Made by a program: the position numbers and the translations under genes. The notes beneath the pieces are model-generated. The model saw only the letters and a list, made by a program, of their open reading frames with translations. It was not told the DNA's origin and made no database searches. DNA of 40,546 nucleotides from a virus. The stretch covers positions 1 to 40,546 of the IMG/VR virus record IMGVR_UViG_3300025697_000053, one strand, 5' to 3'. This document shows, in pieces, positions 30,552 to 38,597 of this stretch; the first letter of the stretch is position 1; the number at the start of each line of letters is the position of its first letter.

Positions 30552-30899
30552 TTGGGCGACGAAGCGTATCTCAAAGAGGCTTTTCTACGACTGGAGGACT
30601 TCATGGACGAAAGGATACTGGCGATTCTCAAGAATGCTATGCTTTTGATCTGCGACGGCCAGGAAGACGAAGCCAATATGATGGTCGCTTGCCCTCCACG
30701 GCACGCTGTTGTAACGGCGGGGGACGGCTTGAACGTACGACAAGAGCCAAATGCAAAAGGGCTGTGGGTGGGTTTGCTGGCGCATGGCGATGCCGTCTCT
30801 GTTTGGGGTGCCATCGTAACAGATCGTGAATGGACGTTTGTCATCAACCGGGATGCGGTTGGTTGGGTAGCTTCTGAGTATCTGGCGGTAGGCAACTGA
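30552..30899 (+). CDS. SH3-domain protein (115 aa)
   Basis: The TTG at 30552, preceded by AGGGGGTG, avoids overlap with the gene before; an ATG at 30510 gives a longer frame. Residues 1-45 are helical and acidic. Residues 50-115 resemble a bacterial SH3 domain (GLNVRQEPN, then D-A-V-S-V-W-G and VGWVASEYL). Such domains often bind peptidoglycan. No signal peptide is seen, so it may act in the virion or after lysis. Confidence 0.65.
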   Translation: MGDEAYLKEAFLRLEDFMDERILAILKNAMLLICDGQEDEANMMVACPPRHAVVTAGDGLNVRQEPNAKGLWVGLLAHGDAVSVWGAIVTDREWTFVINRDAVGWVASEYLAVGN

Positions 30900-31165
30900 T
30901 GGCGGATAAAGTCAGAAGTGGGGGCGCGCGAGGCAAAGCCGGGGCCAGGTGGATCAAGTGGTTTCGGGACCGACAAGCCCAATGCTGGACCGGTGGGTAT
31001 AACACGAGAGAGCTAGCTAGGATCTGCACAGGGTGCGGGGAACCGATCCGAGTAAAGGACATACTATCCGTGAAGGTCGTGTCGTGGGTGGGCGGTCTTC
31101 GACCAAGGCGCAGAACGCATTGGGAATACTGGCACAAAGGGTGCTGGAATAAGAGCGGGAGATAA
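30899..31165 (+). CDS. Small zinc-ribbon-like protein (88 aa)
   Basis: ATG 30899 overlaps the preceding stop (TGATG). C-T-G-C-G-E near residue 43 and H-K-G-C-W near the C-terminus could bind one zinc ion. The N-terminus is basic. Function unknown. Confidence 0.6.
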   Translation: MADKVRSGGARGKAGARWIKWFRDRQAQCWTGGYNTRELARICTGCGEPIRVKDILSVKVVSWVGGLRPRRRTHWEYWHKGCWNKSGR

Positions 31166-31173
31166 CAACTAAG

Positions 31174-32640
31174 ATGACGTTATGGGATAAGATACTTAAG
31201 GCAACGAAAGCGGCGTGGGAGGCTTGGGTCGGTGGGCCCCAGCTATGGTCAGATGATGATCTCACGGCCCAAGAGAAGGAACGCCGGTCTTTCTACGATA
31301 AAGCCTGGAGCTACTACCGGGGCCACCACCTGAAACCACTCAAAGTGCTCACAGGGCAGCCCAACGATAACGTCATCCTCAACTATTCCCGGCGGGTGGT
31401 AGACAAGGGCGTTGCTTTTCTCTTCGGTAAGCCCCTCGTCTGGGAGCTCCCTCTTTTGGCACCCGAGCAACCCACGCTCGCGGGGGAAGACGAAGAAGAG
31501 GGTGAGAGCAAAGTCGAGACCGCACTTAGGGATATCTGGGAATCTGAGGAGGCTATGATGCTCTTCCTCACTGACCTAGCGACCACCGGCGGTGTTTGCG
31601 GCACTTTCTACATCCAGATCGCCATCAAAAGCGATGAGTCCCTCCGTCTTCTCGCCCTCGACCCTTATCTTGTTCTCCCCAAGTTCAACCCCGATGATGT
31701 CAATGACGTTTGGGCGTACCACCTGCGCTGGCGGGCAGGAGACACAGCAAGACGCCAAATCTGGGTACGAGATACTTTGCTGAATGACGAGAGCGACGAA
31801 GAAGAGCCGGACGACGAGGGCTACTGGAGCTACTGGACTGAAGAAAAGGACAGCAGGGGCCGATGGAAGATAGTCGTTGAACCTGAAGCTTGGGAGTACC
31901 CATTTCCCCCGTTTATTCCGGGCAAGAACCTCCCAAACCCTCATTCGTTCTACGGTCGTAGCGACCTAGAAGACGCCGACATCAATGATACAATCAACTT
32001 TGTAGCAGGGAATACTAACCGGCTGATCCGAAAGTGTGCACACCCGCTCATTTGGGGCTACGGTTTCCAGCGTGGGGAGATGCGCATTTCCCCCGGGTCC
32101 GCGGTTATCTCAGCAAACCAAGACGCCCACCTAGAGGCTATGCAGCAGATCGGGGAGGTAAAGGTGGCGTCAACGTTCTTGGACCGGCTAATTGCAGCCT
32201 ATGCTCAGATTACGTGCACTCCGGACCTAGACCCAAGCAATATGCGGCTTGGAGCGGCATCCGGCTTTGCCCTACGGGTGCTCTACGGAGACCTGCTGGA
32301 GAAGACTGGACTCAAGCGGTCCTCGTATGGTGCAGCGCTGATCGAGACCCTTCGCCGGTGTGCTCATATCATGGACCACGGGGGGGAGCAACGGGTCAAG
32401 CTGGTATGGGAAGATCCTCTCCCCGTTGACGAACAGCAAGAAATCGCTGGCCTAGAGTTTGACGCTGGCCAAAGCCTTGCGAGCAAAGAGACACTGGCAA
32501 CGAAGCGGGGCTACAACTGGGAGGAAGAGCAAAGACGGCTGGATAAAGAGGCGAAAGGGGACGATAACATTGGTCTCGCTCTTCTGGATGCCTTCGAAAC
32601 GGGGCACAGTGGTGTAGATGACCAAGAGGCTGAGGACTAA
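31174..32640 (+). CDS. Portal protein, SPP1 gp6-like (488 aa)
   Basis: The protein has the usual portal start (W-D-K-I-L-K, then K-A-W-S-Y-Y-R-G-H-H), N-Y-S-R-R-V-V-D-K-G-V-A-F-L-F-G-K-P in the wing region and a long alpha-helical C-terminal stem. The middle has L-A-L-D-P-Y-L-V-L-P. Length and location (terL, portal, MuF) fit the Gp6/SPP1-type portal family. It forms the dodecameric DNA gate of the head. Confidence 0.88.
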   Translation: MTLWDKILKATKAAWEAWVGGPQLWSDDDLTAQEKERRSFYDKAWSYYRGHHLKPLKVLTGQPNDNVILNYSRRVVDKGVAFLFGKPLVWELPLLAPEQPTLAGEDEEEGESKVETALRDIWESEEAMMLFLTDLATTGGVCGTFYIQIAIKSDESLRLLALDPYLVLPKFNPDDVNDVWAYHLRWRAGDTARRQIWVRDTLLNDESDEEEPDDEGYWSYWTEEKDSRGRWKIVVEPEAWEYPFPPFIPGKNLPNPHSFYGRSDLEDADINDTINFVAGNTNRLIRKCAHPLIWGYGFQRGEMRISPGSAVISANQDAHLEAMQQIGEVKVASTFLDRLIAAYAQITCTPDLDPSNMRLGAASGFALRVLYGDLLEKTGLKRSSYGAALIETLRRCAHIMDHGGEQRVKLVWEDPLPVDEQQEIAGLEFDAGQSLASKETLATKRGYNWEEEQRRLDKEAKGDDNIGLALLDAFETGHSGVDDQEAED

Positions 32641-32645
32641 GCTAA

Positions 32646-34712
32646 ATGGGGGGGACTGTAGATCAACAAGCAGCCAAATTCAAGGCCGATCTCGGGCGCT
32701 CGGTTCGGGGCGTTGAACAGCAAATGCTCGCGGAGTGGGCCGCTTCGTGGAAGACCATAGGAGAACGCATTGATGAAGCTACTGCCAGGATAGCCAGGGA
32801 CCAGGCCGAGCTAGGGCGGCTTAAGCGTTCTTTGTTTGGTCTGCGCGGGGATAAGAAAACCGCAGCAGAAGCACTAATAGCTCGTCTGGAAACCACTCTG
32901 CCAGGTCTTCGAGCGGCTGTGGTGCGTGATCAGGAATGGCAGGACGAAATAGCTGTAAAGATGTCCACTTTGGCCGACCGAATGGCGGATTGGGTTACTG
33001 ATGCCCAAGAGCAGCTCATTGAGGACGCCCAAGCCCAAGGGCATGCGCTCGGGTACGCTGGCTGGCTAGATAGGGCCAACGATCTGCGGAGAGAAATAGC
33101 AAGAAAGACGCACGATGTCATGGACGTGGCTTGGGGGATGCAGAAAGTTGGCGTGCCGGGCAAAGGCGATTGGGCGATCGCCAAAAAGCAGGGACTCTAC
33201 ATGACAAGGGTAAAAGGCCAACGGCTATACGCCCAAAAGAGAGAGGATGCTGAGCCTCTAATCAATTACCTCAAGGCGGGTGGTGAGTACGGCACCCCGG
33301 AATTCTCCAGGCTTCTGGGCTACACGGAACAAGAAATACTGGAGTATAGGGCTTTTCTTCATGCTCAGAAGATGTCGTCTATGGGCACATTGGTGGGTTG
33401 GGGCCGGCCAAGTGTGGGGGCAATAGAACACCTGGTGGGGCGTTCGATGGATGGGGGCATGCTTGCCGAGAGGTTTAGGACTCTAGGGGAAGGGACGTGG
33501 GACGGCATGCGAACGAAGCTAGTAGAGGGCATGGCACTGGGTCAAAACCCCGCGGTTGTCGCAAGAGCTATGAAGAAGGCTTTTGGTTATGGGCTAAGCG
33601 ACAACATGCGGTTAGCCAGAACGGAGATGATTAACTCCTATCGTCAGGCATCGCTGATGACCTATCGAGAGAACAGCGATATTATCCAGGGCTACCGGTG
33701 GAATGCGGAATTAGGACCTCGAACCTGTCAGGCTTGTATAGCCCTACACGGCACGGAATTCACCCTACACCAAACAGAAAGCACAACGAGGAAAGGCGGG
33801 ACGGGACCCGCTGGCAAAGATACCGCTGGGACTGCGCATTGGGTGAAGCCCGGGTTGCCAGAGCCCGAGCAGCCAAAGCGGGTTGGGGGCATTGCGCCAG
33901 TGGGAAAGGATACAACAACGGAGCGGGCCAAAGATTTCCTTACTGGGGCGCTGGGGCCTAACCGGGGGAATCAGACTTGGAAGAATGCCAGTTGGGCTGC
34001 GAAGGGCGAAGTCAAAAAGACCATCTGTGATACGTTAGCTCAGCGCACTGGCATCGAAGCCGAGAATGTCAACCATTTCATCAAGCAATGGGCATACTCC
34101 TCAAACGATAACGACATGCGATCTCTGGCGGTGCAGCAGTCAGCGTCTGATGAGTTTGGCGTACCGATGTCAGAGTACACGCTGGGCAAGATCGAAATGG
34201 TACAAAATAGGATCAAGAATATGGTTGACGACCAAATGAGGTATGAAGGCAAAGACGCTGACAGAGCAGAAGTGCTCCGGGATATCCTGGAAACCACGCC
34301 GGGGTTTCAGTCGCTACTCCCCGACGCCCAGCAACGAGTCCTCCTCAATGCTATGTACAACAACACACAGAACATGTTGGCGAGTGCGGGGTTTGCGCCA
34401 GGCGATACAATCAGATTGAGACGGGGGGTCGGCTTCGACCACGAAACAGCCGGTGGTTGGAAACGGGGGGATGTAGTTGATCTTGCGGGCAACGCGCTGG
34501 AGAGTTGGTCGGTGGCTAAGAGCGCGGCTAAATCTTTCGCTCAAACAATGATCGCCGACTATGGCGTGGTGCTTGAGATGGATGTGCCCATCGAGATGAT
34601 CATGGGGACGGCCCGTACTGGGTTTGGTTGTCTGTCAGAGGGCGAATTCGTTCTTATGGGAAGCCTAGAATCGAGAGCGAGGGTAGAATGGATGAACCAA
34701 CGATCACGGTAA
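32646..34712 (+). CDS. MuF head protein with C-terminal ADP-ribosyltransferase-like domain (688 aa)
   Basis: Residues 1-270 are helical. Residues 315-375 are the first part of a MuF (Mu gpF/SPP1 gp7) minor head domain: R-L-A-R-T-E-M-I-N-S-Y-R, then ELGPRTCQACIALHG. The MuF end, with its HPNxRC motif, is missing and occurs in the next large gene (34887-36047). A charged linker with two G-K-D-T repeats follows. Residues 585-680 have the R-S-E layout of ADP-ribosyltransferases: RLRRG (R near 592), W-S-V-A-K-S-A-A-K-S-F-A (S near 620) and LSEGEFVLMG (E-x-E near 665). MuF proteins with toxin domains are known in phages and may be injected with the DNA. Target unknown. Confidence 0.8.
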   Translation: MGGTVDQQAAKFKADLGRSVRGVEQQMLAEWAASWKTIGERIDEATARIARDQAELGRLKRSLFGLRGDKKTAAEALIARLETTLPGLRAAVVRDQEWQDEIAVKMSTLADRMADWVTDAQEQLIEDAQAQGHALGYAGWLDRANDLRREIARKTHDVMDVAWGMQKVGVPGKGDWAIAKKQGLYMTRVKGQRLYAQKREDAEPLINYLKAGGEYGTPEFSRLLGYTEQEILEYRAFLHAQKMSSMGTLVGWGRPSVGAIEHLVGRSMDGGMLAERFRTLGEGTWDGMRTKLVEGMALGQNPAVVARAMKKAFGYGLSDNMRLARTEMINSYRQASLMTYRENSDIIQGYRWNAELGPRTCQACIALHGTEFTLHQTESTTRKGGTGPAGKDTAGTAHWVKPGLPEPEQPKRVGGIAPVGKDTTTERAKDFLTGALGPNRGNQTWKNASWAAKGEVKKTICDTLAQRTGIEAENVNHFIKQWAYSSNDNDMRSLAVQQSASDEFGVPMSEYTLGKIEMVQNRIKNMVDDQMRYEGKDADRAEVLRDILETTPGFQSLLPDAQQRVLLNAMYNNTQNMLASAGFAPGDTIRLRRGVGFDHETAGGWKRGDVVDLAGNALESWSVAKSAAKSFAQTMIADYGVVLEMDVPIEMIMGTARTGFGCLSEGEFVLMGSLESRARVEWMNQRSR

Positions 34713-34843
34713 ACATTGGTGATACCGACGATAACGCAGACTGGATAAAGTCGCTACCCGGCCACAAGGATGAAATGCGCATCCACGAGTGGTTAGCAAA
34801 GAAGCTCGCAAAGGAGCGTATCGAGGGAGAAGGGGACAATTAA
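34688..34843 (+). CDS. Small acidic protein behind the ART domain (51 aa)
   Basis: ATG 34688 overlaps the end of the MuF-ART gene by 25 bp; GAGAGCGAGGG lies upstream. It is acidic at the N-terminus (VNIGDTDDNADW) and charged at the end. A small acidic protein coded right after a toxin-like domain might act as an antidote, but only position suggests this. Confidence 0.55.
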   Translation: MDEPTITVNIGDTDDNADWIKSLPGHKDEMRIHEWLAKKLAKERIEGEGDN

Positions 34844-34844
34844 C

Positions 34845-34886
34845 ATGCCTGAAGATCCGTGCAAGCATCTGAGGAAAAGAAGCTAA
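34845..34886 (+). CDS. Possible 13-codon leader peptide
   Basis: MPEDPCKHLRKRS follows AAGGGGACAATTAAC and ends right before the next start (TAAATG). It could couple translation to the metallopeptidase gene. It may also be a remnant of sequence moved with the inserted segment. Too short to be sure. Confidence 0.3.
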   Translation: MPEDPCKHLRKRS

Positions 34887-36047
34887 ATGGTAGATCCTCT
34901 GGATGTGGGCGATATCGAGGTACAAGACCACCCGAATGGGCGTTGCTCGTTTGTACCAGTACTCCGCTCTTGGAAGGATTTGGGTTTTGAGGGCGTGGTA
35001 GACGAAGACCACTGGGAGACCGGCCTGGAGTGGCTGGGGCGTCAGGACTACGAAACTATAACGTCGATTATGCACCCTGCAGTCTACGAGGCTTGGCGGA
35101 GCGGAGCACTGCCTGACAGCCGCTTGATCACCCGGCACTATTCCGAGGGGTTCGGTTGGAGCATGCGACCGGCGACGCTCAAGAGCTTTGGAGATGAAAA
35201 GTTCGCCACATCAGCAAGAGATAGGGATATCAAGGGGTGGGGCAAGCTAGCTGAGAGTGCTCAGCAGAGGAGATCCACGGATCCCCGGTGGTTTCGTACT
35301 CGGGAACATATGGACCAGACCAAAGCGATCATGCAACGAGAGCTCCGCTATGCTACCGGCCATCCTTGGAAGTCAAAATGGAACGGAGAGCTAAAGCTTT
35401 CATTAGACGGCGACTATGGTGGTATGAAAGAGTGGGTGTGTAGCATCATCATAGCGCAGGACGTCGCGGATCTGGGGGCATCAGATAAGGGATGGGCACA
35501 GGGCAAGTACCATACAACCCTTATGCATGAGCTCATGCATTCGTTTTCCCCTGGTGTCAACCCACTGAACTACGGCCCGAATCTGGAATGGGAAGAGGGT
35601 GTGGTAGAGGGCATGACGCGCATGCTTCGCCCCGCCTTGTTTGAGCCAGGGACCGGCTTGCCTGGAAGGAACCGAATACCGGAAAGTATCTGGCGGCAGG
35701 TAGACGAGACGCACGGGTACAACACGTACATCAAGGGACTTGAAGTAGCCAGGAACATGCAGGGTGTGGATCGCCGGGATTTTTATACGACGCTGTTCGA
35801 TACCCCCTTGAATGACCGCTTCAATAGAGCCTTCTCGTGGGATCCAGATGATGTCTCTGGCCTGAGGAGACTTTACGATAGCTTTGGGATGGGCAAGGGC
35901 ATGGAGATGCTTCGTCAGTATGGGGCGGGAGACGTGATCGATAGAGCCTCGGTGTTCTTTGGGAGGGGAATGCTCGAGCAGGGAAGAGCGGGACTTGGCT
36001 TGGGACCGCTTCGAGCACATCAGGAGTCAAGGCGGGCTATCTACTAA
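34887..36047 (+). CDS. MuF C-terminal part fused to zinc metallopeptidase-like domain (386 aa)
   Basis: Residues 1-85 resemble the end of MuF head proteins: D-H-P-N-G-R-C-S-F-V-P-V, then TGLEWLGRQ and A-V-Y-E-A-W-R-S-G. These are missing from the preceding MuF-ART protein. Residues 150-300 carry a zincin motif, T-T-L-M-H-E-L-M-H-S-F (HExxH at about 214-218), and a downstream acidic segment (LEWEEGVVEGMTRML) that could give the third zinc ligand. The tail is basic. A virion-associated protease is possible, for example in capsid maturation or after injection. GAGGAAAAGAAGCTAA precedes the ATG. Confidence 0.75.
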   Translation: MVDPLDVGDIEVQDHPNGRCSFVPVLRSWKDLGFEGVVDEDHWETGLEWLGRQDYETITSIMHPAVYEAWRSGALPDSRLITRHYSEGFGWSMRPATLKSFGDEKFATSARDRDIKGWGKLAESAQQRRSTDPRWFRTREHMDQTKAIMQRELRYATGHPWKSKWNGELKLSLDGDYGGMKEWVCSIIIAQDVADLGASDKGWAQGKYHTTLMHELMHSFSPGVNPLNYGPNLEWEEGVVEGMTRMLRPALFEPGTGLPGRNRIPESIWRQVDETHGYNTYIKGLEVARNMQGVDRRDFYTTLFDTPLNDRFNRAFSWDPDDVSGLRRLYDSFGMGKGMEMLRQYGAGDVIDRASVFFGRGMLEQGRAGLGLGPLRAHQESRRAIY

Positions 36048-36183
36048 TACAAAGGATGGAAGAATAAAGAAGACCGAAGCAGAGCGGGGTGGTCTGTCAG
36101 AGAAAGAAGCGGCGAGGCCATCGTGGGCGGCTGGACTGGAAGGCAGATGGGATATACTGGAGCAGAGATGGGTATGGCAGTAG
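35959..36183 (+). CDS. Doubtful small ORF (74 aa)
   Basis: A TTG start inside the metallopeptidase gene gives a frame that continues past its stop to 36183, where it overlaps the next start. The second half is charged, then Trp-rich (W-D-I-L-E-Q-R-W-V-W-Q). The gap 36048-36167 has no better ORF. Reality is uncertain. Confidence 0.35.
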   Translation: MGGECSSREERDLAWDRFEHIRSQGGLSTNTKDGRIKKTEAERGGLSEKEAARPSWAAGLEGRWDILEQRWVWQ

Positions 36184-36392
36184 TGTTCTGGCGCACAACC
36201 GGCATTGATGTGGGGCAGAAGAGGCACGGGCGGCTAGTCCTGAGGAACGCGGCGGTTTCCGGGCCGAGAGCCCTCATCGAGTTGTTGTTTCCGGATGGAG
36301 TACCAAAGACCGAAGTGGCTATCCGGTTGATCATGGCAGACGCGTCCCGGCGTTTCAACGGGTCGTACTTGCGAGCAGAGGTTCAGGAGTAG
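36168..36392 (+). CDS. Small unknown protein (74 aa)
   Basis: ATG 36168 with GGAGCAGAG is preferred to earlier in-frame starts. The protein is mixed alpha/beta (MAVVFWRTTGIDVGQKRHG, RALIELLF). No family recognised. Confidence 0.55.
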   Translation: MGMAVVFWRTTGIDVGQKRHGRLVLRNAAVSGPRALIELLFPDGVPKTEVAIRLIMADASRRFNGSYLRAEVQE

Positions 36393-36403
36393 CGGGGGGC
36401 ATC

Positions 36404-36637
36404 ATGGCAAAGAGACGAACCAGGGAGCGACTCGAGAATGATATTCTAGGCTTGACGAAAAAGGATCCAGTCGCCAGCCAGCCAAATCGCCGGACAATAG
36501 AGAATCGGGAGACAGTGGTTGGGGGGATCCGGCGACGCCACAAGCGCTGGATGAAAGCGCATCCGCGCGATGAAGGCATGCGGAGCTGGGGCGAGATGTT
36601 GGTCATGCTGGAGACATCGTTCACACACACAGCGTAG
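36404..36637 (+). CDS. Small basic protein (77 aa)
   Basis: It begins MAKRRTRERLENDILG and is strongly basic throughout (IRRRHKRWMKAHPRDEG). GGGGGG lies before the ATG. Probably binds nucleic acid or acidic protein surfaces. It is the last gene before an internal promoter. Confidence 0.6.
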   Translation: MAKRRTRERLENDILGLTKKDPVASQPNRRTIENRETVVGGIRRRHKRWMKAHPRDEGMRSWGEMLVMLETSFTHTA

Positions 36638-36653
36638 GGGCCTTAGTGTCGGG

Positions 36654-36683
36654 TACTCCGTTGGGCGTGCAGCGGAGAAATGT
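36654..36683 (+). promoter_or_regulatory. Phage-type promoter inside the late operon
   Basis: TACTCCG (36654-36660), 15-nt spacer, AGAAATGT (36676-36683), then AAAAGGTAG. It would drive the genes from 36742 on: sulfotransferase, glycosyltransferase and structural genes. Confidence 0.85.
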
Positions 36684-36741
36684 AAAAGGTAGAGATTGTT
36701 TACACGTGGCCGATGAAAACGCTTTCACGATAGGAGGGGGC

Positions 36742-36975
36742 ATGGAACGAAAGAGACGAAGGGTCATCGTCTACTACTCGGGCGAACCAAGGGAAGAGCT
36801 TGACGCAGCTATGCAGGCATGCCCCGGTTTTCACGCTTCGGGTTACGACTTTCCGGACAACAGGCGAGAGTTGGTCTTCGACACATTGAACGATGAGGAG
36901 ATGTTCGCTATCCTAAGCGGTATGCCAGACGACGCCGTTGTGGGCATAAGTATGGTTATGGAAGCGGGCGAATAA
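36742..36975 (+). CDS. Small unknown protein (77 aa)
   Basis: ATG 36742 follows ATAGGAGGGGGC. It begins MERKRRRVIVYYSGEPREEL and has a beta-alpha pattern ending in VVGISMVMEAGE. No family recognised. It overlaps the sulfotransferase start by 1 bp. Confidence 0.6.
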   Translation: MERKRRRVIVYYSGEPREELDAAMQACPGFHASGYDFPDNRRELVFDTLNDEEMFAILSGMPDDAVVGISMVMEAGE

Positions 36976-37604
36976 TGAAGTGCGTCATCGTTCTTGGTAC
37001 AACGCGCAGTTGCACATCGGCGGTGGCTGGTGTTCTACATACCCTCGGATGTCGTATGGTAGATCCCTATCACGCCATTGGGTCGCATCAAGCATTCAAC
37101 GCCAAAGGGCATTTCGAAGATTTGCGGTGGTGGACACTGAACCGCGAAGTGAGAGAGCAGCTTGATCTTCACGTCGATCAGGTTGTGGCATACGAGAAGC
37201 TGATAGCGTCCTGCAGGCGAGAGCCGATTTGGGGCGTGAAAGACCCGGCTTTCATTTCCATGGGCGACATGGTGTTTCCTCTAATCACAGACGATGTTTA
37301 TTATGTTGCTGTCCATCGCCGGTTTGACGCAACAGTATCAAGCGTCCAACGGCATCACAACGGTGGAAGAGGGGCGTCTTTGGCCCAGGCGACGGTTGAA
37401 GTAACCAAGCAGCGTTACTGGCTTTCCGAAATGTTGTACTGGGTTTCGCCAATACACCACTTGCAAGCGGAGATGCTGATGGTAGACCCAGAGCGTGAGA
37501 TCTCGGAGCTGCTGCGTTTTCTCGATTGGTTGCCGGACGGGGGCATGCAGGAAGCGGTTGATTTTATCGATCCGGCAATGTACCACTTTCCGGGGCTAGC
37601 ATGA
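36975..37604 (+). CDS. Sulfotransferase-like protein (209 aa)
   Basis: The N-terminal strand-loop VIVLGTTRSCTSAVAG (residues 4-19) fits the 5'-phosphosulfate-binding loop. R-E-P-I-W-G-V-K-D-P (82-91) and A-V-H-R-R-F-D-A-T-V-S-S-V (112-124) fit the 3'-phosphate-binding part (R-x7-S). It would move sulfate from PAPS to a sugar or protein. It overlaps the glycosyltransferase by 4 bp, so both probably modify one product, such as a virion glycan or host surface sugar. Confidence 0.75.
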   Translation: MKCVIVLGTTRSCTSAVAGVLHTLGCRMVDPYHAIGSHQAFNAKGHFEDLRWWTLNREVREQLDLHVDQVVAYEKLIASCRREPIWGVKDPAFISMGDMVFPLITDDVYYVAVHRRFDATVSSVQRHHNGGRGASLAQATVEVTKQRYWLSEMLYWVSPIHHLQAEMLMVDPEREISELLRFLDWLPDGGMQEAVDFIDPAMYHFPGLA

Positions 37605-38281
37605 ATATCGTCCTTGCGTCGATTTTCCGCAACAGCGCTACCTACCTGGAGCGGTGGGGCCAACAGGCAGTAATCTTACAGTCGGAATTAGCCATGAGAG
37701 GCCATGAGCTGGCCGTGCTGGTCGCTGAGGGGGATAGCAAAGACAACACCCGGACATGCTTGCAAAGGTGGGTCTACTATCTCAGGGGCAGGGTGCTGAA
37801 CCTAGACCATGGCGGCCCCGAATTTGGTAGCGTCAACAAAGCGCAGCGGTGGGCACAGATAACCGGTGTCTGGAATGATCTCTACAGGCATTTCGATGAC
37901 ATTGAAGCCGATGCTGTAATCCACGTAGAGTCGGACCTGATTTGGCGGCCGGAAACGATGCGGCGTCTATTAGGCCATCTCGAAGAAGTCCCTGCAGTCT
38001 CGCCCATGGTTTGGCACAAACTACCGGGGCGGTTTTATGATACTTACGGCTTTCGAAAGGATGGGGCCAATTTCACCTACTGGCCTCCGCACCACCCAGC
38101 GTTAGAAACGCAGCCCAGCGATTTGGTACAGATTGACACAGCGGGAAGCTGTTTGGTTATGCGCGCGTCAGTAGCGAGGGGGGTTTGGTTTGACCCCGAC
38201 GCATGGCACCCAGGCCCTTCGATCTACTGCCAGGGGGCAAGCCTGTGGCTGGACAGGAAAGCAGCGGTTACCCATCCTTAG
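37601..38281 (+). CDS. Glycosyltransferase-like protein, GT-A fold (226 aa)
   Basis: I-V-L-A-S-I-F-R-N-S begins the first strand; L-V-A-E-G-D-S-K-D-N-T (residues 40-50) is a nucleotide-sugar-binding pattern, and V-I-H-V-E-S-D-L-I-W (about 105-114) takes the place of the DxD metal-binding motif. F-W-Y-rich loops follow. The fold looks like Anp1/GT62-type or related GT-A enzymes. It is coupled to the sulfotransferase. The acceptor is unknown. Confidence 0.7.
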   Translation: MNIVLASIFRNSATYLERWGQQAVILQSELAMRGHELAVLVAEGDSKDNTRTCLQRWVYYLRGRVLNLDHGGPEFGSVNKAQRWAQITGVWNDLYRHFDDIEADAVIHVESDLIWRPETMRRLLGHLEEVPAVSPMVWHKLPGRFYDTYGFRKDGANFTYWPPHHPALETQPSDLVQIDTAGSCLVMRASVARGVWFDPDAWHPGPSIYCQGASLWLDRKAAVTHP

Positions 38282-38291
38282 GGGGGGAGAG

Positions 38292-38579
38292 ATGTCTGGT
38301 ATAAGCAAGAGGGATATGGCTAACACCAAGCCGTTAATAGTCACAAAAGACCAGCTCGATACCCTTCTGTCCAGGTATACGCTTGGCTGGAAATGGGCGG
38401 ACGACGCGATACTAGAGCTATGGCACAACGGGACACCTATACCCCAGCCGTGGGGAAGACTACCGCGGAAGATGATCCTGCCTTCTCAATTGCGGGTGTG
38501 GGTCCACGATGTCGGTACAAGAGGCGGCTTCGACATCAGAATAATGGGCTTGACAACTGCAAGCCTATCACCAAGGTAA
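38292..38579 (+). CDS. Small unknown protein (95 aa)
   Basis: ATG 38292 follows GGGGGGAGAG. The N-terminal part has KPLIVTKDQLDTLLSRY; the rest is beta-like with L-R-V-W-V-H-D-V-G-T-R-G-G. No family recognised; probable structural or assembly protein by place. Confidence 0.55.
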   Translation: MSGISKRDMANTKPLIVTKDQLDTLLSRYTLGWKWADDAILELWHNGTPIPQPWGRLPRKMILPSQLRVWVHDVGTRGGFDIRIMGLTTASLSPR

Positions 38580-38597
38580 GACAACAGGAGGAAAGAC

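Noticed and set aside
33760-34886. Group I intron or intein in the MuF gene
   Set aside because: I see no intron core or intein motifs (no Cys/Ser start with HN-Cys end), and the inserted part reads in frame into an ART-like domain with its own stop. Splicing was left as a test, not a claim.
34965-34995. Further TACTCCG site as a promoter copy
   Set aside because: No AGAAATGT-like element 15 nt downstream and it lies inside a gene.
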